A DNA stretch of 64,000 nucleotides from a virus: positions 1-64,000 of the IMG/VR virus record IMGVR_UViG_3300046011_006646, one strand, 5' to 3'. Below, piece after piece: positions 37,334 through 45,693 of this stretch. Below the pieces are notes generated by a model that ran no database searches, had not been told where the DNA came from, and saw only the letters and a list, made by a program, of their open reading frames with translations. A program made the translations under genes and the position numbers. Every line of letters starts with the position of its first letter. Position 1 is the first letter of the stretch.

Positions 37334-37964
37334 TAAATGTAAAGAAGAAAAAGAACTATGTTTATTTGGTATTTCTAAAGATGGTAAATATGGTCGTAAA
37401 TCAATTTGTAATGCGTGTAGAAAAATAGAAAGTAAACAATATAGAGAGAATAATAAGGAGAAAAGAAAAGAAACAATAAAAAAATATTATGAGAATAATA
37501 AAGAAAAGATTAAAGAAAAAACTATAATTAGGTTTTTAGAAAACCCAGAAAAAGTTAGGGGTGTTAAATTAAAATCGTATCATAAAAATAAAAACAAAGA
37601 CGAAAAAATTGAGAGGAAAAGAGAATATCGTAGATATAGACGAAAAAATGATGAGACATTTAAGATGTCGGAATATATTAGAAATAGAGTAAGACACTAT
37701 ATACGAATAAACAACATAACAAAAAAGAATAAAACTTTTGATATTGTCGGTTGTACTCCAGAATTTTTAAAAGAATACATAGAAAAACAATTTAAAGAAG
37801 GGATGTCTTGGGATAATTATGGTTTTTATGGGTGGCACATTGATCATAAAATACCATTATCTTCAGCTAAAACCGATGAAGAATTATATAAGTTGTGCCA
37901 CTATTCAAACCTACAACCATTGTGGGCTAATGAAAATTTAAGTAAAGGTTCTAAAATCTTATGA
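37314..37964 (+). CDS. HNH endonuclease (homing-type) with zinc ribbon
   Basis: 216 aa. An N-terminal CSKCKEEKEL...CNACRK zinc ribbon (residues ~4-34) is followed by a long Lys/Arg/Glu helical region (~40-120). The C-terminal HNH domain has WHIDHKIPLSSA, then LCHYSNLQPLWANENLSKGS, with the catalytic His in HIDHK and the Asn of SNLQPLW. This layout is common in free-standing phage homing endonucleases. It overlaps the ribbon-helix-helix gene at its start and the convergent 123-aa gene by 6 bases at its end. Probably a selfish element next to the DNA polymerase gene. Confidence 0.82.
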   Translation: METKICSKCKEEKELCLFGISKDGKYGRKSICNACRKIESKQYRENNKEKRKETIKKYYENNKEKIKEKTIIRFLENPEKVRGVKLKSYHKNKNKDEKIERKREYRRYRRKNDETFKMSEYIRNRVRHYIRINNITKKNKTFDIVGCTPEFLKEYIEKQFKEGMSWDNYGFYGWHIDHKIPLSSAKTDEELYKLCHYSNLQPLWANENLSKGSKIL

Positions 37965-38330
37965 CATTTTAAGACCGTCACTAGAAATTATATACCAATT
38001 ACCCTCAACAAATTGAAATTGAACACAGGCTCCTTTTTCTAAAAGAAGTTCATCCCATTCTTCATCAATTGAGCCGGTGTCTGATTTAATTAAAGTTTGT
38101 GTAAGAGATTTTACTGTAATCTTTTTTACAGTAGTAGAATTTAGTGTTACTTCGGAATAGTCAATACCTCTAACAATTAAAATTGTTTCGTCATTTGTTT
38201 TATAATTAGATTCCGAAATTATTTTATGAATCTCAACCGGCTTTTCAATAACGACTTTTGGTTCAACCACGGTTTGTGTCTGATACCTAACCACATTTTT
38301 TCTTTCTGTTGTGTTAACTCTATTAATCAT
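37959..38330 (-). CDS. Small virion-like protein
   Basis: 123 aa. An extended N-terminus (VVEPKVVIEKPVEIHKI) is followed by a beta-rich C-terminal half (TILIVRGIDYSEVTLN, EKGACVQFQFVEGNWYIISS) that resembles the cap unit at the end of fibre 4 (NGNWYLI). Its ATG overlaps the stop of the upstream gp13-like gene by 4 bases, so it is made with that neck protein. A short neck or head fibre is plausible. Not assigned to a family. Confidence 0.6.
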   Translation of the reverse strand: MINRVNTTERKNVVRYQTQTVVEPKVVIEKPVEIHKIISESNYKTNDETILIVRGIDYSEVTLNSTTVKKITVKSLTQTLIKSDTGSIDEEWDELLLEKGACVQFQFVEGNWYIISSDGLKMS

Positions 38331-39451
38331 ATTACATATATTTGTCTTGGCATTGCTCGGAACTTTAAACCTTTATTTAAATTTTCAGCAATTTGAGCTT
38401 CCCTCTCCATAACTTTTTCTGGTTTCAATCTAGTAAGTCTTCCTTCAGCACCAATAAGTTCTTCAATTAGTTTTGTCTTTTCATCTTTACCTTCTGTTGC
38501 TAAAGATTGCCATTCCATAGTAAGATCACCATCTGGTGTCTTTAAATTACCACTAAACTTACCTCTAACTTTTGAGAGTACTTCTTTACAGTAAGCAATA
38601 AACCATCTTCTAACCCAGATTTGTGCTGGGTTATTTAAATCTTGCCAACTAATTTTATCAAAAGGAACATCAGAAGGTAATTTGATAATATCTGGATTAT
38701 CTTTTAAACATTTATCTCTATCTTCTGGTCCAACATCATAATACCAATACCAAACTCTTCCTTTTGTTAAAGCGGTATTACCAAAGTCAAATTTACCACC
38801 TGGTGTATTCATTAAGTGAATTGCTTTTTTTCCGTCTGGTAATGCTGTAATTCTGTATGTTAAATCACCTAGTATAATTCTTTTTTGTATGTTTATTTCT
38901 TGCATTCTCAATAAAGTATCAAAAGCTGGTGTTAAAAAATAACTACCTGCCATGTTACCCATTTGAGCGTATCCACCAACACCACCAAGACCACCACCAC
39001 CAATACCACCAAACGACCAAGGATCAAATAAAAGATTATTCATTGTTGGTGGTGTAAACCACAACAATTCATTTATTTCTCTGTTTGCTGGAATTTCATA
39101 GATCTGTTGTCCTTTTTGTAATTGAATATAATCTTTTTTTAGAACGTAATCACCACCAGCCTGTAAACCGACAATCTTTGAATAAGCATAAGTATATCTT
39201 GTTTCATAATCCAAACTTCTAGTTGTAAAAGCTTTAGATAAAGATTGTGTATCTAAATTCAAGTTATATAGATTAGTCCATTGAGACTCAATTAACCAAT
39301 CCTGAACATACTGAGAATACTCATCAATAGAAAACTCTAAAAGAGTGTCCATTTGTTCATCCTCAAGTTCAACAGATCTTAATGGTGCACCAAGTAGATG
39401 TCTTATTTTTTTATAAAGATTACTTCTTTCTGGTTCATTAATTATTGACAT
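38327..39451 (-). CDS. Neck protein, T4 gp13-like
   Basis: 374 aa (T4 gp13 is 309). The N-terminal region KKIRHLLGAPLRSVELEDEQ with EFSIDEYSQYVQDWLIE and LDYETRYTYAYSKIVGLQAG is the conserved part of gp13-type head-completion proteins as I know them from environmental T4-like phages. A Gly-rich loop (GGIGGGGLGGVGGY, ~148-161) is unusual. Role: closing the filled head and joining it to the tail. It has its own TATTTAT motif 15 bases upstream. Call by recognition of sequence pattern; not verified by search. Confidence 0.62.
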   Translation of the reverse strand: MSIINEPERSNLYKKIRHLLGAPLRSVELEDEQMDTLLEFSIDEYSQYVQDWLIESQWTNLYNLNLDTQSLSKAFTTRSLDYETRYTYAYSKIVGLQAGGDYVLKKDYIQLQKGQQIYEIPANREINELLWFTPPTMNNLLFDPWSFGGIGGGGLGGVGGYAQMGNMAGSYFLTPAFDTLLRMQEINIQKRIILGDLTYRITALPDGKKAIHLMNTPGGKFDFGNTALTKGRVWYWYYDVGPEDRDKCLKDNPDIIKLPSDVPFDKISWQDLNNPAQIWVRRWFIAYCKEVLSKVRGKFSGNLKTPDGDLTMEWQSLATEGKDEKTKLIEELIGAEGRLTRLKPEKVMEREAQIAENLNKGLKFRAMPRQIYVI

Positions 39452-39466
39452 AATGATTGTTTCTAT

Positions 39467-39473
39467 ATAAATA
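39467..39473 (-). promoter_or_regulatory. Candidate late-promoter motif TATTTAT (leftward)
   Basis: TATTTAT on the minus strand, 15 bases before the gp13-like gene start at 39451. Confidence 0.5.
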
Positions 39474-41573
39474 TCACAATCGTCGATTTAAAATTCTTCC
39501 AATATCTAATTTAAAACTATTATTTTTTGATAAATTTTTAATAACGTCTTGTGGGATATTATCACCAAATTTACTAACACCATATTTTTCACCAAATAAA
39601 TTCAATAAATTTAGAGTTTGTTTCGTTGTTTCATCACCAATTAAAAATTCTTCATATTCTTCTGGTTTTATTATTGGAAATTGTATTTTTCCTTTTAAAA
39701 TTGGTACATCTGGATTATTTAATTTTAAAATTTTTGTTGAAAATCTTATTTGTTGTGACCCTTTTATTTTTGGTTGAACTGTCATACCTGGGACCTTTAA
39801 AAGGTTTTTTAAAGAATTTTTATCATAATAAAATAATAAAAGTTCAAAGTTATTATTTGGTACTCCAAGTAACATCCCATCAATATCTTCCAATAAATGA
39901 TCAATTAAATCTTCAGCAATATTTTTAATGTCTTGGTTTGGGTTGTTAATTAAATTTTTTATTAAATTTGATTCATTTGATAATGTAATTAATGTATTTT
40001 TATTTTCCTCACTACCATTATATTTTTCTATATAGTTATAAACAGAACCTTTTATATTTTTTAAAACCGGAGATTCATTAAGATTTCTAACTATTTTACA
40101 AGAAATTTTTAAACCGTCTGATGATATAATATCATAAGGAGTACTAAGACCTGTTGATAACGAACCATTAAGTAAACCAGAAATTAAAGCTTCAAAATCT
40201 AAACCCCTTGATTTACTTTTAATAAATCTATCATAATAATTATTAAATCTAAATCTTGATCTTTCGGATGTTTTTGATAAATCTAAAGTCATAAGACCAC
40301 TAATTTTTCTATTAAAATTTAAACCTCTATCAATTTCAGCCGTTATAATATTATTTATTGCTTTATCTGCGGCTTCAGCATCTAATGGAATCAATCTAAT
40401 TTTTTGTAATTCTCTGGACATCACTTTTTTCATATCCATATCAATAACTTCTGTCATTTCTCTTAATAAATTTTCTTCTTTGTTTTTTATTTTTGACAGA
40501 TATAATTTGTTTACAAATTCCCAATTAACACAATCCCAAAAGTTTTTAATGTACTCATCTCTTTTATTTTTGTATCTTAAATAATATGCGTGTTCCCAAA
40601 CATCAAGACCAAGTAATGGATAACCACCATCTTTTATTATATTCATTAATGGATTATCTTGATTTGGTGTTGACATAATTTTTAAACGATTTGATTTTGT
40701 TAAAACTAACCAAGCCCAACCAGAACCAAATCTATCTTTAGCAACCTCATTAAATTCATCTTTTAATTTTTTTATATTACCATATTGTTTTATAATTTTT
40801 TGATAAATTTCTCCAGACGGTTTTTGTTTTTTCGGTGAAAGCATCTTCCAGAATAATGCGTGATTAAATGCACCACCAGCATTGTTTCTAATTTTTTCAT
40901 CGTATCTACTAATAGATTTTATAATATCTTCTAATTCAACATCACCGTATTTTTTCTTTGATAATGCGTCGTTTAATTTTTTAACATATCCTTTGTAATG
41001 TTTATTATAATGAACATCCATTGTTTCTGGATCGACAAATTGTTTTATTGCAGAATAAGCATACGGCAATTTTTCAATACCGATTTTTTTCATTTCATTA
41101 ATAAATTCTTCTCTTAATACTTTTTTTTCCTCAATTAAAATTTGTTCATTAAGTAGTTTTATATTATTTACTAATTTTTCTGTCGATTCAAATACCAATT
41201 TATTATAATTTGGGTAATCATTTTCAAACATTTTTACTAACCTACCAGCAAAAGCGTTTGCCTCATCTTCATTTTGACCACCAATATCAGGACCTCTCTC
41301 TCTACCCAAAACGAATCTTTGGTGTGCGTGAACCCACTCATGGGCTAAGGTTCTCATTATATCCCTATTTAAACGATTTTTTGATAATACTTTAATTTCA
41401 CCATTTAAATTTTGACTACCGGTTGACATTACTCCATTTTTTTTACCAAGAAAATAAATTTTTAATTCATTTGGTACTGGATAATGCTGGTTTATAAATC
41501 TGATAAAATCATTATACATTTTTTTATCTTCTGACGTAAGACCAGAATCAATATGTTTTACTGTTACTTTCAT
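39474..41573 (-). CDS. Polyvalent-type protein: zinc metallopeptidase, Mn-type superoxide dismutase, nuclease-like domain
   Basis: 699 aa. Residues 1-125 are a zincin with H78-E-W-V-H82 and a likely third ligand E104. Residues ~166-362 are a complete Fe/Mn superoxide dismutase: LPYAYSAIKQF, then ligands H188, H238 (FNHALFW), D324 and H328 (GLDVWEHAYY). Gly in NNAGG and Gln305 in STPNQDNPLM are of the manganese type. Residues ~390-699 hold a probable PD-(D/E)xK nuclease core (FEALISGLL, YDIIS, ISCKIV). Linkers contain L/I-x-E sites (LLNE at 140-143, FINE at 157-160, LLRE at 369-372). No signal peptide. It is probably packaged in the head, cut there and injected; domain calls are strong, delivery is inferred. 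Confidence 0.85.
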   Translation of the reverse strand: MKVTVKHIDSGLTSEDKKMYNDFIRFINQHYPVPNELKIYFLGKKNGVMSTGSQNLNGEIKVLSKNRLNRDIMRTLAHEWVHAHQRFVLGRERGPDIGGQNEDEANAFAGRLVKMFENDYPNYNKLVFESTEKLVNNIKLLNEQILIEEKKVLREEFINEMKKIGIEKLPYAYSAIKQFVDPETMDVHYNKHYKGYVKKLNDALSKKKYGDVELEDIIKSISRYDEKIRNNAGGAFNHALFWKMLSPKKQKPSGEIYQKIIKQYGNIKKLKDEFNEVAKDRFGSGWAWLVLTKSNRLKIMSTPNQDNPLMNIIKDGGYPLLGLDVWEHAYYLRYKNKRDEYIKNFWDCVNWEFVNKLYLSKIKNKEENLLREMTEVIDMDMKKVMSRELQKIRLIPLDAEAADKAINNIITAEIDRGLNFNRKISGLMTLDLSKTSERSRFRFNNYYDRFIKSKSRGLDFEALISGLLNGSLSTGLSTPYDIISSDGLKISCKIVRNLNESPVLKNIKGSVYNYIEKYNGSEENKNTLITLSNESNLIKNLINNPNQDIKNIAEDLIDHLLEDIDGMLLGVPNNNFELLLFYYDKNSLKNLLKVPGMTVQPKIKGSQQIRFSTKILKLNNPDVPILKGKIQFPIIKPEEYEEFLIGDETTKQTLNLLNLFGEKYGVSKFGDNIPQDVIKNLSKNNSFKLDIGRILNRRL

Positions 41574-41578
41574 TAATA

Positions 41579-41585
41579 ATAAATA
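41579..41585 (-). promoter_or_regulatory. Candidate late-promoter motif TATTTAT (leftward)
   Basis: TATTTAT on the minus strand only 5 bases before the superoxide dismutase polyprotein ATG; transcript would be leaderless. Confidence 0.4.
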
Positions 41586-41602
41586 TTAAATAGTCCTAAA
41601 AA

Positions 41603-43390
41603 CTATTTTCTTTTATTAATTAGATTAAGGATTTCTTCCACAACATCAACTGATTCGGAAACCTCATCACCCATAACGGTACCAATGATTTTCTTTTTGG
41701 TATTTAATATATCATAAATAACACCCTCAATTGTGTTTTCAAAGATTGGGTAATATACAAGAACGTTATTTTTTTGTCCATATCTGTAAGCTCTATCTTC
41801 TGCTTGTGCGTGTTCTGCTGGAACAAAAGATAAATCATTCATAATTACAACTTCAGCTGAAGTTAATGTAAGACCAACACCGGCGGCTTTTAAGTTCCCA
41901 ACAAATACTTTTATTTTTTCATTATCTTGAAATTGGTCAACAGCATATTGTCTTTGGACTTTATTACAACTACCGTCCAAATAAACAGATTGTTTCCCAA
42001 AGTGATTGTGAATAAGTTGTAGTGTATCTGTAAAATTTGTAAAAATAATAACTTTCTTTCCTTGTTCGATAATATTTTCGGCAAACTCAATTGTTTGTTT
42101 TACTTTTTCATTTGCAATTACTTTTCTTACCTTCATTAATTTTGAAAACTGAACGGTAAGTGATGATGATTCTTCTTTTTTATTTTCTAACCACTCGTAG
42201 TATTCACCCATCAAATCCTTATATTCTTTTGATGAGGTTCTTAAATAAACTGGTGTAATAATTTTATCTGGTAAATCTAAAACATCTTCTTTTAATCTAC
42301 GAAGAATTTGACCTGATGTTCGGTCCCTTAATTCTTCTAGGTTTGAAGCTCCAGTTACATTCCACACTTTTCTATTTCCAGCTCTAAATTGATAACCTTG
42401 ACAATAGCGAATTGCATAAGCCATCCAGTTTTGAGCAACAGGACTTTCAATTATGTTTAAAAGATTATAATAATTCATTGGACGAGATGTCATTGGTGTT
42501 CCGGTTAACAACCAAACTCTTTTAATATCTTTAACAAAATTATTTATGATTTTTGTTCTTTGAGCTTGAGCGTTTGAAATCATATGGGCCTCATCTAATA
42601 TTACTAACTCAAATCCGGATTTTACAAGTAATGAATTTTCTTTATCCTTTTGGTCGTGAAAGTTTTTTAATATATCATAATTTACAATAACAAAATCGTG
42701 TTCAGTTGAAAATTTTTTACCTTCTGCAATATATACGGTTCTATCTGAATAATTTGCAATTTCTCTTTCCCAATTTATTTTAAGTGATGCCGGACAAATA
42801 ATTAAAATCTTTTTTGCTCCGGTCTCAAGTGCTGCAATAATTGTTGATGTCGTTTTACCAAGACCCATATCATCAGCTAATATAAATCTTTTTGAACCGA
42901 CAAGTTTTTCAACAGCTTCTTTTTGATGTGTTAGTGGTGGGCGGTGATTGTATTTAGAATAATCAATCTCAACCTTCTCAACCGAATGTGTTTTAATTAA
43001 AGATGACTTTGGGACCCAAAATTCTGATAAATTATCTTTCTCAAAAAATTTTCCCCAGATATGATACGACTTATCTTTCTCAACTAATAATTTTTCAATA
43101 TATACTTTTTGTGGAATCTCAAGTAGATAACGTTCAGTTGCAAACTTTTTTGCAAAGTAAGTATCAAGAAAAACCCACTTACGTGCAACTTTTGGTTTTG
43201 TATCAAAATAGTTAACAATGTAGTCAGCTTGAGTTCTAGTAGGATAAAACTTTTTGTTATTTTCCTTTTTGGATTTCATATATAGAATATAGTTGTTAGC
43301 CCCACTATATGAGTCTAACAATTCTAATGCCTTTTGTTCTATTATTTGTTTTTGAAGTTCCAAAATTATAGTTATATATAAAAATAACAA
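41603..43390 (-). CDS. SNF2-family helicase/ATPase
   Basis: Up to 595 aa. Walker A is LADDMGLGKTTST (~171-183); ICPASLKINWE, DEAH, WLLTGTPMTSRPMNYY, VIIFTNFTDT and the C-terminal GVGLTLTSAEVVIMNDLSF with QAEDRAYRYGQ are helicase motifs I to VI of SNF2 proteins, closest in style to SMARCAL1-like fork-remodelling enzymes. T4-like phages use such helicases in recombination and fork restart. The extreme 5' codon at 43390 is TTG. A second TTG at 43363, giving a protein starting ELQKQIIEQK, is equally possible, so the start is uncertain. Confidence 0.85.
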   Translation of the reverse strand: MLFLYITIILELQKQIIEQKALELLDSYSGANNYILYMKSKKENNKKFYPTRTQADYIVNYFDTKPKVARKWVFLDTYFAKKFATERYLLEIPQKVYIEKLLVEKDKSYHIWGKFFEKDNLSEFWVPKSSLIKTHSVEKVEIDYSKYNHRPPLTHQKEAVEKLVGSKRFILADDMGLGKTTSTIIAALETGAKKILIICPASLKINWEREIANYSDRTVYIAEGKKFSTEHDFVIVNYDILKNFHDQKDKENSLLVKSGFELVILDEAHMISNAQAQRTKIINNFVKDIKRVWLLTGTPMTSRPMNYYNLLNIIESPVAQNWMAYAIRYCQGYQFRAGNRKVWNVTGASNLEELRDRTSGQILRRLKEDVLDLPDKIITPVYLRTSSKEYKDLMGEYYEWLENKKEESSSLTVQFSKLMKVRKVIANEKVKQTIEFAENIIEQGKKVIIFTNFTDTLQLIHNHFGKQSVYLDGSCNKVQRQYAVDQFQDNEKIKVFVGNLKAAGVGLTLTSAEVVIMNDLSFVPAEHAQAEDRAYRYGQKNNVLVYYPIFENTIEGVIYDILNTKKKIIGTVMGDEVSESVDVVEEILNLINKRK

Positions 43391-43396
43391 TAAAAA

Positions 43397-43415
43397 GAAT
43401 ATTTATCAATAAAAG
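43397..43415 (+). promoter_or_regulatory. Copy of a TATTTAT promoter-like sequence
   Basis: GAATATTTATCAATAAAAG, repeated exactly at 43833-43851 before the gene at 43855. Here it lies about 65 bases upstream of the gene at 43482, which also has its own TATTTAT. Confidence 0.4.
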
Positions 43416-43456
43416 TGATTTTTAAATAAAAAAGTTGTTTTTTTTTTATATTAATA

Positions 43457-43463
43457 TATTTAT
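43457..43463 (+). promoter_or_regulatory. Candidate late-promoter motif TATTTAT
   Basis: TATTTAT and an A-rich leader, 18 bases before the ATG at 43482. Confidence 0.5.
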
Positions 43464-43481
43464 TAATAAAATATAAAAATT

Positions 43482-43754
43482 ATGAAAAGAATAGTTAGAT
43501 TAACAGAATCAGATCTTGCAAGAATTGTGAGAAGAGTAATTAATGAACAAGCATCAGGTTTTGCAGCTACGACACCTGGAGTAGAAATTGCTTTTCAACT
43601 ACCAGGTATGAATAATTTATATTATGATTGTAAATCTGGAAAAGTATTTGACGCATCTAGTAATGACGTTTCAGATAGAGCAACATTATCATCAGGTGAT
43701 AGAGCAACGCTAACCAAATGGTGTACACATAAAGGAACCGGACCTGTAAAATAA
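43482..43754 (+). CDS. Small protein with an N-terminal basic helix tag; candidate internal head protein
   Basis: 90 aa. The first 22 residues (MKRIVRLTESDLARIVRRVI, then N-E) form a basic amphipathic helix ending in I-N-E before Gln. This resembles capsid-targeting sequences of T4 internal proteins, cut after L/I-x-E by the prohead protease. The remainder (~23-90) has two Cys that could pair (YDCKSG, KWCTHKG) and looks like a small secreted or injected module. It is a single-gene transcript with its own motif and terminator. Function unknown; the tag is the informative part. Confidence 0.7.
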   Translation: MKRIVRLTESDLARIVRRVINEQASGFAATTPGVEIAFQLPGMNNLYYDCKSGKVFDASSNDVSDRATLSSGDRATLTKWCTHKGTGPVK

Positions 43755-43790
43755 TAAAAAATTATTAAAAGAATATAATTTACCAAAATC

Positions 43791-43817
43791 ACCCCAATCT
43801 AAAGTTGGGGTTTTTTT
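43791..43817 (+). terminator. Rho-independent terminator
   Basis: CCCCAA (43792-43797) pairs with TTGGGG (43805-43810), followed by seven T. Confidence 0.85.
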
Positions 43818-43835
43818 ATAAAATAATCATCTGAA

Positions 43836-43842
43836 TATTTAT
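43836..43842 (+). promoter_or_regulatory. Candidate late-promoter motif TATTTAT
   Basis: TATTTAT 12 bases before the ATG at 43855, within the 19-base sequence that also occurs at 43397. Confidence 0.5.
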
Positions 43843-43854
43843 CAATAAAAGAAT

Positions 43855-44367
43855 ATGCAAAACAGAGTTCCAATAACACGACTTGGTAAATTTTTTGGTG
43901 ATAGTGACTTTAAACTTGAGATTGAGATGGGTCAAGAGTGGTTAATTGGTGATATGAACTACACTTGTGTTTTATATCGTGTTGATAGATATAAAACCAA
44001 AACAGATGATGTTTATGGTGAAGCGGTATCAGATGGTATTAAGTTTTTACCACCAGTTGAGTTTAACGCTTATGTTGCAATTGCGGCACCAGAAAATAAA
44101 TTTCTTGGGTCGACAAAAATGGATCAAGCAGAACCTGGAAATATCACAATGTCAGTTTATTTAAAAACACTAGAAGATTTAAAAATTGATATAGAATTTG
44201 GTGATTATGTTGGTTATTATGATACGGAATCTTTTGTTAGATATTATACAGTTGTAAATGACGGACGTGTAACTTCAGATATAAAACATACATACAAAGG
44301 TTTCAAACCATTTTATAGAACAATAATTGCTGCTCCTGTTGGACCTAACGAATTTAAAGGATTATAA
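43855..44367 (+). CDS. Neck/tail-completion structural protein
   Basis: 170 aa, beta-rich, no catalytic motifs. The start MQNRVPITRLGKFFGDSDFK, the middle DVYGEAVSDGIKFLPPVEF and the end FKPFYRTIIAAPVGPNEFKG recur in structural proteins of environmental T4-like phages, as far as I remember. It is two bases before the gp15-like gene and leads the head-tail joining cluster. T4 gp14-like neck function is my best guess; the exact counterpart is not established. Confidence 0.6.
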   Translation: MQNRVPITRLGKFFGDSDFKLEIEMGQEWLIGDMNYTCVLYRVDRYKTKTDDVYGEAVSDGIKFLPPVEFNAYVAIAAPENKFLGSTKMDQAEPGNITMSVYLKTLEDLKIDIEFGDYVGYYDTESFVRYYTVVNDGRVTSDIKHTYKGFKPFYRTIIAAPVGPNEFKGL

Positions 44368-44369
44368 AA

Positions 44370-45410
44370 ATGCCATTACCTAAAAAAATAAAAAAGGATA
44401 TTAACCTAATTGAAAAGAAAACTCTTTTACCTAGGAGACATGAAATTGCTAATATGATTTCACAAGACGGTACGTATTTACCAAAATCATTATTACATCC
44501 GGATTTAGATAGAGGGTTTTTAGATTTTGTTCGTGATGAATTAAAGTGTGTTGTTGAAGGTAATACAATACCTATGGTTGACATTTTAATAACAACACAA
44601 AATTGGTCGCAATTTACTGAAACTTGGGATTTTCAAAATATAGATAAGAATGTTGAACCACCATTCATTGGTGTTATAAGAACTCCTGAAGTAACATTTG
44701 GTGCCGCACCTTTTATCGCTGCAGGTAATATACCAAATAGAAGACAATATTTTTATGCAAAGGTACCAACTTGGGACGGACAAAGGCATGGGTTTGATAT
44801 CTACAAAATACCACAACCAATTTCTATTGATATAAAATATACAGTAGTAATTGTTTGTAATAGAATGAGAGAGTTAAATAAATTTAATCAAACTGTTTTA
44901 ACAAAATTTGCATCAAAACAAGCCTACCAAGTAATTAAAGGACACTACATACCAATTATTATGGGTGATGTACAAGATGAATCAATTTTAGATCTTGAGA
45001 AGAGAAAAGTATATCTACAAAAATATACATTTACATTACAAGGATTTTTATTGGACGAGGATGAGTTTGAAGTATCACCAGCTGTAACAAGAACTTTCCA
45101 AATTTTTGAAACTGAAAGTACTATTAAAAAAAGAAAACAAAAAAAACCGCAACCACAAATACCACCAACTTATATCCCAACATATGGAGTTGGCAATTTA
45201 GTTAACGTTCAAAAATTTGATTACACAGTAAATTTAAAATTATCAAGTAATGAAAATGTTGACAGTTTCCAGGTTTTTATAAATGATGATTTTTATGGTA
45301 CAAGTGTTACTGAAATACAAATTAATACCGGAGACGAATTAAGGATTGTAATTACAAAAGACGATAACACAAAAGAATCAAATATAATATTCAATCAAGA
45401 GTTAATTTAA
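44370..45410 (+). CDS. Tail completion/sheath stabiliser, T4 gp15-like
   Basis: 346 aa. Residues ~45-240 (MVDILITTQNWSQFTETWDF, VPTWDGQRHGFDIYKIPQP, YTVVIVCNRMRELNKFNQ, GHYIPIIMGDVQDES) fit the conserved core of gp15-like tail terminators in this phage group. A basic Lys/Pro linker (RKQKKPQPQIPP) joins a C-terminal ~80-residue beta domain absent from T4 gp15. It caps the tail tube and sheath for head attachment. Position just before the sheath gene supports this. The last 4 bases overlap the convergent 54-aa gene. Confidence 0.6.
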   Translation: MPLPKKIKKDINLIEKKTLLPRRHEIANMISQDGTYLPKSLLHPDLDRGFLDFVRDELKCVVEGNTIPMVDILITTQNWSQFTETWDFQNIDKNVEPPFIGVIRTPEVTFGAAPFIAAGNIPNRRQYFYAKVPTWDGQRHGFDIYKIPQPISIDIKYTVVIVCNRMRELNKFNQTVLTKFASKQAYQVIKGHYIPIIMGDVQDESILDLEKRKVYLQKYTFTLQGFLLDEDEFEVSPAVTRTFQIFETESTIKKRKQKKPQPQIPPTYIPTYGVGNLVNVQKFDYTVNLKLSSNENVDSFQVFINDDFYGTSVTEIQINTGDELRIVITKDDNTKESNIIFNQELI

Positions 45411-45571
45411 TTCTCACCATATATATCTTTTTTTTCTTTACATTTTTCAATAATTAAGTTTTCTAAAAACTTATACATTTTAATTCCTCTCTTATCACAA
45501 TACTTTTTTAATATCTCGTGACTTTCTATTGAGATTTTTAAATTTTTAATTTTTTTTGGTTCTTTATCCAT
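45407..45571 (-). CDS. Small ribbon-helix-helix-like protein
   Basis: 54 aa, starting MDKEPKKIKNLKISIESHEI. KNLKISIESHEILKKYCDKR is a beta strand plus first helix and GIKMYKFLENLIIEKC the second helix of a ribbon-helix-helix fold. It is encoded opposite to the tail genes, between the gp15-like and sheath genes, and its stop overlaps the gp15-like stop by 4 bases. Two 11-base direct repeats lie immediately upstream of its start (45573-45594), a plausible autoregulatory operator. Probably a repressor of itself or of tail genes. Confidence 0.6.
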   Translation of the reverse strand: MDKEPKKIKNLKISIESHEILKKYCDKRGIKMYKFLENLIIEKCKEKKDIYGEN

Positions 45572-45572
45572 A

Positions 45573-45594
45573 GGTAGAAAAAAGGTAGAAAAAA
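45573..45594. promoter_or_regulatory. Two direct repeats GGTAGAAAAAA, one helical turn apart
   Basis: Copies begin at 45573 and 45584, 11 bp apart, touching the start codon of the divergent 54-aa ribbon-helix-helix gene. Tandem sites at this spacing are typical of ribbon-helix-helix operators. Confidence 0.5.
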
Positions 45595-45650
45595 ATCATA
45601 CCAATATATAAATAGTTTTATTTAAGTAAAGTTTTTGGGTAAAATGTCAA

Positions 45651-45657
45651 TATTTAT
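45651..45657 (+). promoter_or_regulatory. Candidate late-promoter motif TATTTAT
   Basis: TATTTAT followed by a 36-base A/T leader before the sheath ATG at 45694, longer than most. Confidence 0.5.
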
Positions 45658-45693
45658 ATATAAAAATAAAATATTAAATAAAATTTAAAACCT

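Noticed and set aside
43363-43390. Firm start codon for the SNF2 helicase
   Set aside because: The upstream-most codons are TTG at 43390 and 43363; neither has a distinguishing leader, so the start is left uncertain.
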